Positions 45,895 to 56,216 of a stretch of DNA of 62,901 nucleotides are shown here, piece after piece (positions within the stretch are counted from its first letter, which is position 1; each line of letters opens with the position of its first letter). This DNA comes from Candidatus Humimicrobium oleiphilum (GTDB lineage: Bacteria; Actinomycetota; Humimicrobiia; Humimicrobiales; Humimicrobiaceae). Under the pieces are notes generated by a model, which saw only the letters and a list, made by a program, of their open reading frames with translations, did no database searches and was not told the origin of the DNA. The position numbers and the translations under genes are program-made. Where the stretch lies: contig DBPS01000051.1 in NCBI GenBank assembly GCA_002304935.1, positions 25,861 through 88,761 of the forward strand, written 5' to 3'.

Positions 45895-47304
45895 ATGGAA
45901 AAAATCCTAATAAATGACTTAATTTCATGGACTGATTCCCTGCCTGTTTTTTTAAAATCAGGAGCAGTCAGTAATTTCTCAACGGATAGCAGGACCATAA
46001 AAATAAATGATTTCTTTATTCCCTTAAAAGGAGCTAATTTTGACGGTCACAAGTTTATAACAGCGGCAATCGACAAGGGGATTTCTGGTTTTGCTTTTGA
46101 AAAAAATAATGAATTTGTACCTGATGCAGTCAGAAAAGCAAAAGGAAGCAATCAGGCGATAACGGTTCTTGAATGCAGTAACACTCTTTCTTTTTTAATG
46201 GATGCAGCAAGAGGTTATATGCAGAGATATTCACCTGTTTCAATAGGAATAACAGGGAGCGTGGGAAAAACAACTACCAAGAATTTTGTTGCTGGTATTT
46301 TAAGAAATTGCGGTAAAACAGTCTATTCAGAAAAAAGTTATAATAATGAAATCGGGATTCCAAAAACCATTTTTGAGACTGAAAGTTCAACAAAATATTT
46401 TATTGCTGAAATAGGAATGAGGGCAAAAGGGCAGATAAGGGAACTTTCTTCTATCTGTAATGTAAAATTCGGTATAATAACAAGAATAGGTCCTTCACAT
46501 CTCGAATTTTTTGAAAATGTTGAAGAAATTGCCAGATCAAAAATAGAGATATCAGAAGTCATCGGCAAAAATAAAGGAATGATTTTTTTAAATGCAGATG
46601 ATGACTACTATCATATTTTAAAAAAATATGCATCCTGTGAGATAATGGCATGCGGAAGCAACACAAATTATAAATATAATTTTTCTAATACCTTTGTTGA
46701 TGAAAATGCATGCTATGGATTTGATTTAAATCTCTTTGATAAAAAAATTACCGGTATAAAATTATCTATTCCGGGATTCCATAATATTTATAATGCAATG
46801 CTTGCTGCTGCAGTCTCTTTTGAATTAGGGATAGATAAAAAAATGATAAGAGATTCAATAGAAGAAACTTTTACTGATGATTGCAGGATGGAAATAATCA
46901 GGGAAGACGGAAAATATGTAATAAATGATTGTTATAATGCAAATCCTGTTTCATTCAAAAGCGCGATAGATACATTGAAAATTATTGCTCTGACAAAGAA
47001 TGCAAGAAGTGTAGCAATAATAGGCGATATGTTTGAACTTGGCAGAGAGTCTGAAAAATATCATGAAGATATAGGGAAATATTTATTATTAAATGGTATA
47101 GATGTTTTAATTGCATTGGGCGACAAATCAAGAAAAACATACGATATTTATAAAGAAGAAAAAACTAGTTTTGGCAGATGTTATTATTTTAAAGATAAAG
47201 ATACTTTAATAAAATCTGTTAAAGATATAATTGAAAAGGGAGATATTGTTTTAATAAAAGGATCCCGCGGAAATTTAATGGAAGATATTATCAAATATAT
47301 TTAA
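45895..47304 (+). CDS. murF: UDP-MurNAc-pentapeptide synthetase MurF
   Basis: Adds D-Ala-D-Ala to the UDP-MurNAc-tripeptide. The ATP loop is GITGSVGKTTTKNF near residue 119. KSYNNEIGIPKTIFE, EIGMRAKGQI, NDCYNANPVSFKSAI and GDMFELG are all typical of MurF. It has 469 residues. The start is 4 bases after the murE stop. The dipeptide comes from Ddl, encoded later in the same cluster. Confidence 0.96.
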   Translation: MEKILINDLISWTDSLPVFLKSGAVSNFSTDSRTIKINDFFIPLKGANFDGHKFITAAIDKGISGFAFEKNNEFVPDAVRKAKGSNQAITVLECSNTLSFLMDAARGYMQRYSPVSIGITGSVGKTTTKNFVAGILRNCGKTVYSEKSYNNEIGIPKTIFETESSTKYFIAEIGMRAKGQIRELSSICNVKFGIITRIGPSHLEFFENVEEIARSKIEISEVIGKNKGMIFLNADDDYYHILKKYASCEIMACGSNTNYKYNFSNTFVDENACYGFDLNLFDKKITGIKLSIPGFHNIYNAMLAAAVSFELGIDKKMIRDSIEETFTDDCRMEIIREDGKYVINDCYNANPVSFKSAIDTLKIIALTKNARSVAIIGDMFELGRESEKYHEDIGKYLLLNGIDVLIALGDKSRKTYDIYKEEKTSFGRCYYFKDKDTLIKSVKDIIEKGDIVLIKGSRGNLMEDIIKYI

Positions 47305-47312
47305 ATAAAAAA

Positions 47313-48326
47313 ATGAGCTGGATATTTTTATCTGTAATCATAAGCGGTATTTTTTCTGTGCTGATAACTATTGCACTGATACGTATACAAAAGAAAAGAA
47401 ACATAGGGAAAAGCATAAGGTCAGACGGTCCTCAGTCTCATTCCATAAAAGCAGGTACTCCTACTATAGGCGGCATTGCTTTTATCGTGTCTGCAACGCT
47501 GGCTTTTATAGTGGTCACGCTTTTAAAATATCACCGTCATCTTGAATTCAGTATGGAAGGCATATTTCTTTTAAGCATTTTTATTTTATGCGGAGTAATC
47601 GGTTTTATAGATGATTTTATAGGTTTTAAGAAAAAAAGGAATCTGGGCCTCCGGGGATGGGTAAAAATCGGATTACTGCTTTTGGTAAGTATATATTTTA
47701 TATTGTTTTCAAAGTTCATTCTTGACTTTCCTACCACCATATCAATACCCTTTACGAATAAAGTCTTTGATATTGGTAACTGGTATTATCTTATAGTTGT
47801 GCTTATTATTATGAGCACAACCAATGCTGTCAATCTTACTGACGGACTGGACGGACTTGCTGCAGGAACATCCAGCATTGTACTTGCAGTATTTATTTTC
47901 ATCGCTTTTCTGGAATGGACCGTCTACAATATGGAACCCGCTATTGATATTGCAGTCATATGTGGCGGGACAATTGCCGCCTGTATAGGATTTTTGTGGT
48001 GGAATACTTCACCTGCGGAAATATTTATGGGTGATACCGGCTCTTTTGCTCTCGGGGGTCTTATAGGCGCTGTTGCAATTCTTCTGAAACAGGAAATCCT
48101 TTTAATTCTCATAGGTGGAATATTTACCATAGAGACTCTTTCGGTAATAATTCAGGTTTTATTCTTTAAGTTATTTAAAAAAAGGGTTTTTAAAATGGCT
48201 CCCATTCATCATCATTTTGAATTGCTGGGATGGCCGGAAATAAAAGTAATAACCAGGTTCTGGCTGGTTTGCTTCTTATTTGCTGCTGCCGGTTTTTCGG
48301 TTTATTATATTAAATTTATTGACTGA
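47313..48326 (+). CDS. mraY: Phospho-MurNAc-pentapeptide transferase MraY
   Basis: A polytopic membrane enzyme that makes lipid I on undecaprenyl phosphate. It has about ten membrane helices. Conserved polar motifs are GTPTIGGIAF, DDFIGFKKKRNLGL, NAVNLTDGLDGLA, FMGDTGSFALGG and PIHHHFELLGW. It has 337 residues and follows murF by 8 bases. Confidence 0.97.
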   Translation: MSWIFLSVIISGIFSVLITIALIRIQKKRNIGKSIRSDGPQSHSIKAGTPTIGGIAFIVSATLAFIVVTLLKYHRHLEFSMEGIFLLSIFILCGVIGFIDDFIGFKKKRNLGLRGWVKIGLLLLVSIYFILFSKFILDFPTTISIPFTNKVFDIGNWYYLIVVLIIMSTTNAVNLTDGLDGLAAGTSSIVLAVFIFIAFLEWTVYNMEPAIDIAVICGGTIAACIGFLWWNTSPAEIFMGDTGSFALGGLIGAVAILLKQEILLILIGGIFTIETLSVIIQVLFFKLFKKRVFKMAPIHHHFELLGWPEIKVITRFWLVCFLFAAAGFSVYYIKFID

Positions 48327-48333
48327 TGGTCAG

Positions 48334-49818
48334 ATGAAAATCAATGATAGTTTAATTTATGACATTGAAAATAAAAATATTTTTATTTTCGGTCTGGGTA
48401 AAAGCGGATTATCAGTTCTGGAAAAGATAAGTCCCCTTTGTAAAAAAATAAAAGCTCTTGACACAAACCCCGGCTATATAAAACCTGATAATCTGTGCAG
48501 GCTGGAAAAAGAAACTGATATGGAATTATATCTGGGAGAAAGCAGTTTTTCTTCAGAAGACTTATTAAAAAATACAGATATATTTATTGTCAGCCCCGGA
48601 GTGCCATCAGATCATGGAATAATCAAATCCGCTGAAAGCAAAAAAATCCCGGTGATAAGTGAAATTGAATTTGCCTGGCAGTTTATGAATAAAAACCAGA
48701 AAAAACACACTATTGCAGTAACTGGCACAAATGGCAAAACAACGCTGACGTCTTTCCTTGGTCTGGTTTTTAATAAAGCGGGAAGAAAAGCTGTTACCTG
48801 TGGAAATATAGGCAACCCCCTGATTAATACTTTTAATTTCAAATATCAGGATTATGAAAATGGCAGTTATATTGAAGATGATGAAATCATAAGAGTCATT
48901 GAAGTATCAAGCTTTCAGCTTGAAAACACTATAAGCTTCAATCCTTTTTGTTCAATAATATTAAATATTACTGAAGACCATATTGACCGTCACAAGTCGA
49001 TGGAAAATTATGCAGAAATCAAATTCAATATATCCAGATTCCAGAATGAAAAAAACTATCTTGTTTTAAATCTTGATGACAAATATACCAAAAAGGTAAT
49101 TGAAAGCAGTAATTTTAAAAATATCAGGTCGAAGAAAATTTATTTTTCCCTCACCAGAGATAAAATCTCAGACTTGTTCAGTAAGGATGATACTCTTTTT
49201 TATAATATTGGAAATAAAAAGGGAAGCATAAATGTTTCAGAGAGAAAATTAATCGGTTCCCATAATACATCAAACCTGCTTGCAGGTCTTGGTGCATTAA
49301 AGATTTTTGGGATAAAGGATAATTGCATTGAAGAATCAGTTAAAGAGTTCAATCCTCTTCCTCACAGGCTGGAATTTGTCGGAGAAATAAAAGGAATAAA
49401 ATGCTTTAATGATTCCAAAGCGACTAATCCTGATGCCACAATAAAAGCTCTGGAGCATTTTTCTGGCAGCATTACCTTGATTCTCGGTGGTCTTGACAAA
49501 GGTATGGATTTCTCAGGTCTGATACCCGTTTTAAAAAGAAAGGTCAGGAATATAATTTTAATAGGCAGCTGCAGATTCAGATTATCTGAGATACTTGACT
49601 CTGATAAAAAATCTTTTAATTCAATTATAATTTCTGAGAGTTTTGAAGAAGCTGTAAAAAAAGGTATCGAAATTTCTGAAAAAGGAAGTTATTTCATCCT
49701 GTCCCCTTCATGTGCAAGCATGGATATGTTCAGGGATTATAAAGACAGAGGAGAGAAATTTAAAAAATTTTTATTTGAAATAAACAAGCAGGCTTTAACC
49801 GGTAACAAAAATGTCTGA
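48334..49818 (+). CDS. murD: UDP-MurNAc-L-Ala:D-Glu ligase MurD
   Basis: Adds D-glutamate to UDP-MurNAc-L-alanine. The N-terminal Rossmann loop is FGLGKSGLSVLEK, the ATP loop is VTGTNGKTTLTSF, and EVSSFQLE, NITEDHIDRH, NDSKATNPDAT and LSPSCASMDMF follow. The frame opens at 48280 inside mraY, but the ATG at 48334, 7 bases after the mraY stop, gives a normal N-terminus and 494 residues. That is somewhat long for the family. Its end overlaps ftsW by 8 bases. Confidence 0.95.
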   Translation: MKINDSLIYDIENKNIFIFGLGKSGLSVLEKISPLCKKIKALDTNPGYIKPDNLCRLEKETDMELYLGESSFSSEDLLKNTDIFIVSPGVPSDHGIIKSAESKKIPVISEIEFAWQFMNKNQKKHTIAVTGTNGKTTLTSFLGLVFNKAGRKAVTCGNIGNPLINTFNFKYQDYENGSYIEDDEIIRVIEVSSFQLENTISFNPFCSIILNITEDHIDRHKSMENYAEIKFNISRFQNEKNYLVLNLDDKYTKKVIESSNFKNIRSKKIYFSLTRDKISDLFSKDDTLFYNIGNKKGSINVSERKLIGSHNTSNLLAGLGALKIFGIKDNCIEESVKEFNPLPHRLEFVGEIKGIKCFNDSKATNPDATIKALEHFSGSITLILGGLDKGMDFSGLIPVLKRKVRNIILIGSCRFRLSEILDSDKKSFNSIIISESFEEAVKKGIEISEKGSYFILSPSCASMDMFRDYKDRGEKFKKFLFEINKQALTGNKNV

Positions 49819-50962
49819 GCATGATCTTGAAAATAAAAAAATAAATTTTATTAAAATAAATATTGAATATTATTTTATTTTCATAATTACTGCCCTCCTG
49901 CTTGTTGTTGGGATGGTGATGGTATCAAGCGCTTCCATGTCTTTCGGGGAAAGTTACAAAAGCGATGCTTTTTATTTTATAAGAAGACAAATGATATGGT
50001 CAGCAATTTCCATAACAGCTCTTCTTGTATTAAATAAAATTGATTATCACAAGATAGCAAAAATATCCAATTTTTTGATTTTAATAGCAATAGGACTTCT
50101 TGCACTGGTGCTTATACCAGGGATAGGCGTTGAGATAGGAGGAGCAAGAAGATGGTTTATATTTATTTTTTCAGTTCAACCTTCAGAGCTTGCAAAAATA
50201 ATTGTCATTATTTATCTCAGCGATATACTTCATAAGAAATACAGGAACATTTATCAGATAAAATCAATATTATTTCCTGCATTCATTTTTCTTCTCATAA
50301 TAACTTTCCTTATATTTATGGAACCGGATTATAGTACAGCAATAATCATATGGATTGTCATATTTATTATTTTATTTATCGGAGAAGTAAGATTTAAACA
50401 TATTGCAGGAATAATGATCACATGGGGTATTTTTGCCGTGGGATATCTTTTTCTTGAGAGCTACCGAAGAGAAAGGATAATCGCATTCCTAAATCAGAAT
50501 TCGGAAGCAGGTAGTTCAAACTTCCAGGTAAATCAATCCCTTATAGCGCTGGGATCAGGCAATATTTTCGGACTTGGACTAGGAAACAGCATGCAGAAAT
50601 ATTCTTATCTCCCTGAAGCAAATACTGATTTTATTTTTTCGATAATAGGTGAAGAATTCGGTTTGATAGGGACTCTTTTTGTTGTCACGCTTTTTGTGCT
50701 TTTTGCATTTTTTGGAATAAGGATAGCAATGAAGGCAAAAGATTATCTTGGAAGGCTTATTGCTGTAGGAATAACGAGTCTTATTGTAATACAGGCTATT
50801 ATGAATATTTCCGTATCTATAGGTCTGTTTCCGGTAACCGGAATAACACTTCCTTTTATAAGCCTCGGAGGTTCGTCTCTTGTGACAACAATGGCTGGTG
50901 CAGGAATTCTTTTAAATATATCTAAATATAAGATAATTTCATCATCTGAGGAAAATGAATAA
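49811..50962 (+). CDS. ftsW: Septal peptidoglycan glycosyltransferase FtsW
   Basis: A SEDS-family polymerase of 383 residues with about ten membrane helices. Family motifs include GMVMVSSASM, the FSVQPSELAKI segment, LMEPDYSTA (here FMEPDYSTA), ANTDFIFSIIGEEFG and TGITLPFISLGGSS. It partners with FtsI. The position between murD and murG supports FtsW rather than RodA. It overlaps both neighbours by 8 bases. Confidence 0.96.
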   Translation: MSEHDLENKKINFIKINIEYYFIFIITALLLVVGMVMVSSASMSFGESYKSDAFYFIRRQMIWSAISITALLVLNKIDYHKIAKISNFLILIAIGLLALVLIPGIGVEIGGARRWFIFIFSVQPSELAKIIVIIYLSDILHKKYRNIYQIKSILFPAFIFLLIITFLIFMEPDYSTAIIIWIVIFIILFIGEVRFKHIAGIMITWGIFAVGYLFLESYRRERIIAFLNQNSEAGSSNFQVNQSLIALGSGNIFGLGLGNSMQKYSYLPEANTDFIFSIIGEEFGLIGTLFVVTLFVLFAFFGIRIAMKAKDYLGRLIAVGITSLIVIQAIMNISVSIGLFPVTGITLPFISLGGSSLVTTMAGAGILLNISKYKIISSSEENE

Positions 50963-52091
50963 AAAAATAATAATATGCGGAGGAGGGACAGCAGGACATA
51001 TTTATCCTGCAATAGCCATAATCGAGCAGCTCTCAGAGCAATTCAAAAATATAGATATCAGCTATATAGGTACTGAAAAAGGAATGGAAGCCAGTCTGAT
51101 ACCGTCTCTTGGAATAAAATTTGTTACTATTAAATCTTCAGGCCTGGTGCAAAAATCAGGCTTGATAAAAAAAATAAAAAGTTATGTGCTTTTTATTATT
51201 AATGTTATTTCAGGACTTAGCGAATCCTTAAAAATAATTAAAAGAATCAGGCCGGATTTTATTCTGGGGATGGGGGGTTATGTCTGCGCCCCCGCATTTC
51301 TTGCAAGTATTTTATTAAGAAAAAAGTTTTACATACATGAACAGAATTATATTCCCGGAAGATTAAATCTTGTTTTTGCCCGTTATGCCAAAAAAATATT
51401 CATAAGTTTTAAGGAAACAGAAAAATACTTTAAGAAAAAAAGTAAGAAAATAGTCTTTACAGGCAATCCTGTAAGAAAAATAGTCCGTGAATTCAGTTCA
51501 AATGACAAGAATTACCAGAAATACAACCTGTCTCCAGGAGTTTTTACGGTTACAGCTTTTGGTGGCAGTCTGGGAGCTGACAGCATAAATAAGTCCTTTA
51601 TAGGTTTAGCAGATATCATGAAGGATAATAAGAATATACAATTTCTTCTTATATCGGGAAGAAGATTTTACTCCGGACTTGTCGGAAGCAGGAATGGTAC
51701 AGGCACTGACAGTTATAAAAATCTGGGAATCATTCCTTATGAAGACAAGATGCAGGATGTTTATAATATTTCTGATCTGATCATATCAAGATCAGGAGCG
51801 AACACTGTTGCAGAAATTGCAGTAAGCCAGATTCCCGCAATCCTTATTCCTTTCCCTGCGGCAATAAACAATCATCAATACTATAATGCAAAATTTCTGG
51901 CAGATAACAAGAAAGCTATCATACTTAAAGACTCAGAGACAAATGAGCATGTTCTTGAGAAAATATTAAAAGACATGATTTCTGATAACTTTAAGTTATA
52001 TAATGAATTAAAAAATAAAAAAGGTGAAAATATTTTTTTAAACAGTCATAAAATAATTGCAGATGTTCTGATTGGAGATTTATTTGGTTAA
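50955..52091 (+). CDS. murG: UDP-GlcNAc:lipid I GlcNAc transferase MurG
   Basis: Converts lipid I to lipid II on the inner face of the membrane. The glycine-rich loop GGGTAGHIYPAIAI opens the protein. GMGGYVCAPAF, HEQNYIPGRLN, GGSLGADSIN and the UDP-GlcNAc-binding ISRSGANTVAEI follow. It has 378 residues. The ATG overlaps the ftsW stop (ATGAATAA), and the stop overlaps the murC TTG in the same way. Confidence 0.97.
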   Translation: MNKKIIICGGGTAGHIYPAIAIIEQLSEQFKNIDISYIGTEKGMEASLIPSLGIKFVTIKSSGLVQKSGLIKKIKSYVLFIINVISGLSESLKIIKRIRPDFILGMGGYVCAPAFLASILLRKKFYIHEQNYIPGRLNLVFARYAKKIFISFKETEKYFKKKSKKIVFTGNPVRKIVREFSSNDKNYQKYNLSPGVFTVTAFGGSLGADSINKSFIGLADIMKDNKNIQFLLISGRRFYSGLVGSRNGTGTDSYKNLGIIPYEDKMQDVYNISDLIISRSGANTVAEIAVSQIPAILIPFPAAINNHQYYNAKFLADNKKAIILKDSETNEHVLEKILKDMISDNFKLYNELKNKKGENIFLNSHKIIADVLIGDLFG

Positions 52092-53466
52092 TGATCTAAA
52101 AAATTTTGGTAAAAACAAAAGCTTTTTCTTTGTAGGAATAGGCGGCGCAGGAATGAGTGCAGTTGCTATAGTCCTTAAAGGAATGGGCTTTCATATAGCT
52201 GGTTCAGATCTTAAAGAATCCGGATATACGGAGAACTTAAAGAAAAAAGGAGTGCAGGTTTTTATAGGACATAATTCAAAAAATATCACAGGATTTGATG
52301 CTCTTATTATTTCTGCAGCAATCAGAAGTGAGAATATAGAATATAAAGCTGCGCAAAGTTCAGGGGTTCCTGTCTATAGCCGTTCAGATGCGCTTGCCTG
52401 GATTTTAAATCAGAAGAAAGGTATAGCAATAGCGGGTACCCATGGTAAAACTACAACAACTTCTATGATTTCTTTTATTTTCAAGGAAGCTTGTCTTGAT
52501 CCCACTATTATTATAGGGGGGGAACTGAATGAGCTTGGAACAAATGCCAGTTTTGGAGAAGGTGAATATATTATTGCTGAAGCCTGTGAGAGTGACGGTT
52601 CATTTTTAAAATATAATCCGTTTGTCAGCATGGTTACAAATATAGAAGAAGATCATCTTGATTTTTATAAAAATTATGAAGAAATCAGAAAAAGTTTTAT
52701 AAGTTTTTTAAATAATACAAAAGAAAACGGATTTATCATAATAAACGGAGATGAAATAAGTGAAGATCTGCTTGAGGGACTGAAAGAAAACAAGAAGATA
52801 TTCAGATTCGGACTTACAGAAAAAAATGATATTTACGCATATGATATTGTGCCTTCAAGCTCAGGGATAAGATTTAAAATAAAAGTAAATAAAAAGGCTT
52901 ATGATGTAAAGCTAAAGATTCCGGGCATTCATAATGTAAAAAATTGTCTTGCCAGTCTGGCCTGCGCATACATCCTGAAACTGGATGTCAGACGGTGCAT
53001 TGAAATAATTGAAAGCTTTACAGGAGTCAAGAGAAGATTCCAGATCAGAGGTTTTTTTAAAGATTCCATGATAATTGATGATTATGCCCATCACCCGACC
53101 GAGATAAAGGCAACTCTGGAAGCTGCAGAAAGTCTTCTAAAAGAAAAAATAATTACTGTTTTTCAGCCACACAGATACTCCCGGCTGATGGCTATTCTTA
53201 ATAAATTTAATAATTGTTTTGAAAAAACTGATACCCTCATTATTACAGAAGTTTATGCTTCCGGTGAAAATCCTGTACCTGGTGTTTCAGGCAAACTGCT
53301 TGTAGATTATCTTTCCGAAAATGATTTCAGCAAAAAACTTGTTTATCTCCCCAAGATAAATGATATTGTTGAATATCTGAAACAGGAAATAAAAAATGAT
53401 AATCTTATACTTGTTATGGGAGCAGGAGACATAACAAGAGTGTCTGACAACCTGCTGAATACTTAA
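52084..53466 (+). CDS. murC: UDP-MurNAc:L-alanine ligase MurC
   Basis: Adds the first stem residue. FVGIGGAGMSAVA, DLKESGYTENL, ISAAIRSEN, the ATP loop AGTHGKTTTTSM, DDYAHHPTEIKATL and QPHRYSR are all MurC hallmarks. The frame could open at a TTG at 52072, but the TTG at 52084 has GGAG 6 bases upstream and gives an 8-base overlap with murG, the same as the two preceding junctions. The product is 460 residues. Confidence 0.95.
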   Translation: MVNDLKNFGKNKSFFFVGIGGAGMSAVAIVLKGMGFHIAGSDLKESGYTENLKKKGVQVFIGHNSKNITGFDALIISAAIRSENIEYKAAQSSGVPVYSRSDALAWILNQKKGIAIAGTHGKTTTTSMISFIFKEACLDPTIIIGGELNELGTNASFGEGEYIIAEACESDGSFLKYNPFVSMVTNIEEDHLDFYKNYEEIRKSFISFLNNTKENGFIIINGDEISEDLLEGLKENKKIFRFGLTEKNDIYAYDIVPSSSGIRFKIKVNKKAYDVKLKIPGIHNVKNCLASLACAYILKLDVRRCIEIIESFTGVKRRFQIRGFFKDSMIIDDYAHHPTEIKATLEAAESLLKEKIITVFQPHRYSRLMAILNKFNNCFEKTDTLIITEVYASGENPVPGVSGKLLVDYLSENDFSKKLVYLPKINDIVEYLKQEIKNDNLILVMGAGDITRVSDNLLNT

Positions 53467-53491
53467 AAAATTTAAAAGTGATTTAATAACC

Positions 53492-54421
53492 ATGCCTGGT
53501 GAAGATAAAATAAAAAAAATAATAGACAATAGCGGAATAAAAAATCTGAAGATATATCATGATGCGGATATGCGCAAACTTTTTACTTTCAGGATTAATG
53601 CAATTATCCCTTTTCTTGTAATTCCGGAGAATGCCGAAGCTCTGGTCAGTCTGACAGCCTGCCTTTTAGATAATAATATTGAATATTTTATCATTGGCGG
53701 AGGGTCTAACTCATTAATAAATGACCTTAATAAAAACATTGTAATCATCAAGCTTGGAAGACTATTCGATAGCATAGATTTTAAAGAAGAGGGCAGCATT
53801 GAATGTGGAGCTGCCTATAATATGGCAAGATTTGTAACAGAATGTTATAAAGAAAGTTATAATTTTGCTTTTCTGGCAGGCATACCTGGCACTCTGGGTG
53901 GAGCAGTTGCAGGTAATTCAGGAACAAAATTCAGTTCAATTTGTGAGTTTGTAGACAGGATAGAATGTCTGAAAATCAAGTCAAATCATGTAGTCAAAGA
54001 AGAGCACAAATTAAGAAAAAATGATTTTGGTTACAGATTCCTTAATATTGAAAATCTTCTTGCAATAACAAAAATCTATCTTAAAAAAGAACGGGCTGAA
54101 AAAGAATTAGTATTCAATGAGATACTTGAAAGAATAAAATATAAAAAAGCATCACAGCCTTTAAACAAATTTACGGCCGGATGCTTTTTTAAAAATCCAT
54201 TAAATTCCAATAAGACAGCTGCAGAACTTATTGATAGTCTGGACCTCAAGGGATTCCAGTACGGAGGAGCTGCTGTTTCAAAAAAACATGCCAATTTTAT
54301 TGAAAACTTTAAAGATGCATCTTCTATGGATATTTATAATCTTTCCAGAATAATTGCGGGAATGGTAAAGGATAATTTTAATATAGAACTTGAAAACGAG
54401 GTGAAGATAGTTGGATTTTAA
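53492..54421 (+). CDS. murB: UDP-N-acetylenolpyruvoylglucosamine reductase MurB
   Basis: An FAD enzyme that makes UDP-MurNAc. The FAD-binding IIGGGSNSLIND (near residue 70), GIPGTLGGAVAGNSG (near residue 130), AGCFFKNP and the C-terminal catalytic glutamate region IELENEVKIVG are present. In AGCFFKNP the residue equivalent to the proton-donating serine of E. coli MurB appears to be cysteine, a variation I believe also occurs in other lineages. It has 309 residues. It overlaps ddl by 11 bases. Confidence 0.95.
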   Translation: MPGEDKIKKIIDNSGIKNLKIYHDADMRKLFTFRINAIIPFLVIPENAEALVSLTACLLDNNIEYFIIGGGSNSLINDLNKNIVIIKLGRLFDSIDFKEEGSIECGAAYNMARFVTECYKESYNFAFLAGIPGTLGGAVAGNSGTKFSSICEFVDRIECLKIKSNHVVKEEHKLRKNDFGYRFLNIENLLAITKIYLKKERAEKELVFNEILERIKYKKASQPLNKFTAGCFFKNPLNSNKTAAELIDSLDLKGFQYGGAAVSKKHANFIENFKDASSMDIYNLSRIIAGMVKDNFNIELENEVKIVGF

Positions 54422-55400
54422 AAAAAACGAGCTTGCAAAACTTTTTAAAGATATGCCTCTGTCCGGTAAAAAAAAGGATGTAAAAGTAGGTGTCATATGC
54501 GGAGGCATTTCTTCGGAAAGAGAGATTTCCTTAAAAACAGGTAGCGGGATATATTCAGCTCTTATCGAACTTGGCTATAACACAGATTTTATTGATTTTA
54601 AGGGCGACGACATTTCTGTATTTAAAAATATTGACATTGCATTCCTGGCTCTTCATGGAAAATATGGCGAAGATGGCACAGTGCAGGGCGTTCTGGAGCT
54701 TTTTAAAATACCTTATACCGGCTCGGGGATACTCGCCAGCTCTCTTGCAATAGATAAGATATATTCAAAAAAAATATTTAAGCTTGAAGGAATAAATACT
54801 CCGGATTATATAAGCATTGATAATGGAAAAGTTATAGAAATTAAAGGGATAATAAAATCAGTTAATGATAAATTAGGCTATCCTGTTGTAGTAAAACCTG
54901 CAAGAGAAGGTTCCACTATCGGTATTACTATTGCTGAAAATGAGTCAGAAATTGAAAGTGCTATCAATTTTGCCAGGATTTATGACAGCAGAATACTTAT
55001 AGAAAAATATATTAAAGGCAGACAGCTTACTACAAGCATTTTGGGAGAAAATCCTGTTGCCCTGCCTATAATTGAAGTAATACCCAAAAGCGGTTTTTAT
55101 GATTTTAAATCCAAGTATACTTCAGGCCTTACTGAATATATAGTGCCTGCCAGAATAAGTAATGATTTAAGCCTGAAAATCCAGGATATTTCTCTCAAAA
55201 CCCATCAAAGCCTGGGTTGCTACGGAATTTCAAGAGTTGATCTGATTCTGGACGAAAACGGAGAAATATTTGTATTGGAGATAAACACTATGCCGGGAAT
55301 GACTGAAACAAGTCTTGTCCCCAAAGCGGCTGCAGCAGCAGGAATAGACTTTAAAAAGCTTGTAGAAATAATATTAAATCTTTCTGCATTAAAGCAATAA
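54411..55400 (+). CDS. ddl: D-alanine-D-alanine ligase Ddl
   Basis: An ATP-grasp ligase. VGVICGGISSEREISLKTG is near residue 23, FLALHGKYGEDGTVQG is near residue 80, KPAREGSTIGIT carries the ATP-binding lysine, and EINTMPGMTETSLVP is at the C-terminus. The start is TTG at 54411, preceded by GAGGTGA and overlapping murB by 11 bases. The first 20 or so residues are an extra lysine-rich segment. The length of 329 residues is normal. Confidence 0.96.
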   Translation: MDFKKNELAKLFKDMPLSGKKKDVKVGVICGGISSEREISLKTGSGIYSALIELGYNTDFIDFKGDDISVFKNIDIAFLALHGKYGEDGTVQGVLELFKIPYTGSGILASSLAIDKIYSKKIFKLEGINTPDYISIDNGKVIEIKGIIKSVNDKLGYPVVVKPAREGSTIGITIAENESEIESAINFARIYDSRILIEKYIKGRQLTTSILGENPVALPIIEVIPKSGFYDFKSKYTSGLTEYIVPARISNDLSLKIQDISLKTHQSLGCYGISRVDLILDENGEIFVLEINTMPGMTETSLVPKAAAAAGIDFKKLVEIILNLSALKQ

Positions 55401-55404
55401 TAAA

Positions 55405-56193
55405 ATGGCTGCCAGAATTGTCAGGGATAAAAGAATTGTTTCCAGAAAGCGAAAATCAGCTTTTAAAAAGTTCTCAATATTTTTATGGGTATTGTTTGGA
55501 ATAGCAGTTTTTACCGGAACAATTCTGGGATTAAATTATTTCTATAATAGTGATTATTTTAAGATCAAAAACATAGAAGTAATTAATAATGATTACTATA
55601 ATAAGGAGGAACTAGAAATTTATCTGGGGGCTCTTAAAGGTAAAAATATCTTTGAGGTCGACAAGAAGCAAAATGAATTGTCCATTGAGTCAAACTATAG
55701 CAGAATAAAAAAAGCAGAGCTTAAAAAGATATTTCCTGATAAGCTGGAAATAATTATCATGGAAAGATTGCCTTATCTAAGAATAAGCTATAAAGAAAAA
55801 ATCTTTTTAATAGATGATGAAGGTGTATTTTTAGAAGAAATAAATTCAGGTTCAGAGGGCTATAGTGATTTAATCCTGGTTAAGGAAGCAGTAAATTATT
55901 TACCTGAGATAGGAAATAAAATTGCCAGGAAAAATGTATTAAGCATTGGACAGATCTATAATACCATGAATGAGGATATCCGCTTGCATATCAAGTATGC
56001 CGGGGTAAGCGATGATTCTTTTGGTGACATTTTTTTTAATACCGGTAATAATATGAATATATTATATGGAAATACTTCAGAATTAACGAAAAAAAATTTA
56101 ATATTAGAAAAGATATTAAAAGAAATTGAAAATGAAGGTATTTCTTATAGTATAATAGATGTCAGAATTACTGATAGTCCGATAATAAGATAG
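55405..56193 (+). CDS. ftsQ: Division protein FtsQ/DivIB
   Basis: A single-pass membrane protein of 262 residues. The basic cytoplasmic N-terminus (about residues 1-25) precedes a membrane helix (about 27-48). A POTRA domain follows (YFKIKNIEVINNDYYNKEEL), then a beta domain with KIFPDKLEIIIMERLPYLRI and LIDDEGVFLEE. It bridges FtsL/FtsB-type proteins and the septal synthase. It follows ddl by 4 bases and precedes ftsA. Confidence 0.93.
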   Translation: MAARIVRDKRIVSRKRKSAFKKFSIFLWVLFGIAVFTGTILGLNYFYNSDYFKIKNIEVINNDYYNKEELEIYLGALKGKNIFEVDKKQNELSIESNYSRIKKAELKKIFPDKLEIIIMERLPYLRISYKEKIFLIDDEGVFLEEINSGSEGYSDLILVKEAVNYLPEIGNKIARKNVLSIGQIYNTMNEDIRLHIKYAGVSDDSFGDIFFNTGNNMNILYGNTSELTKKNLILEKILKEIENEGISYSIIDVRITDSPIIR

Positions 56194-56216
56194 AATCTAT
56201 TTTAATGGAGGGTTGA

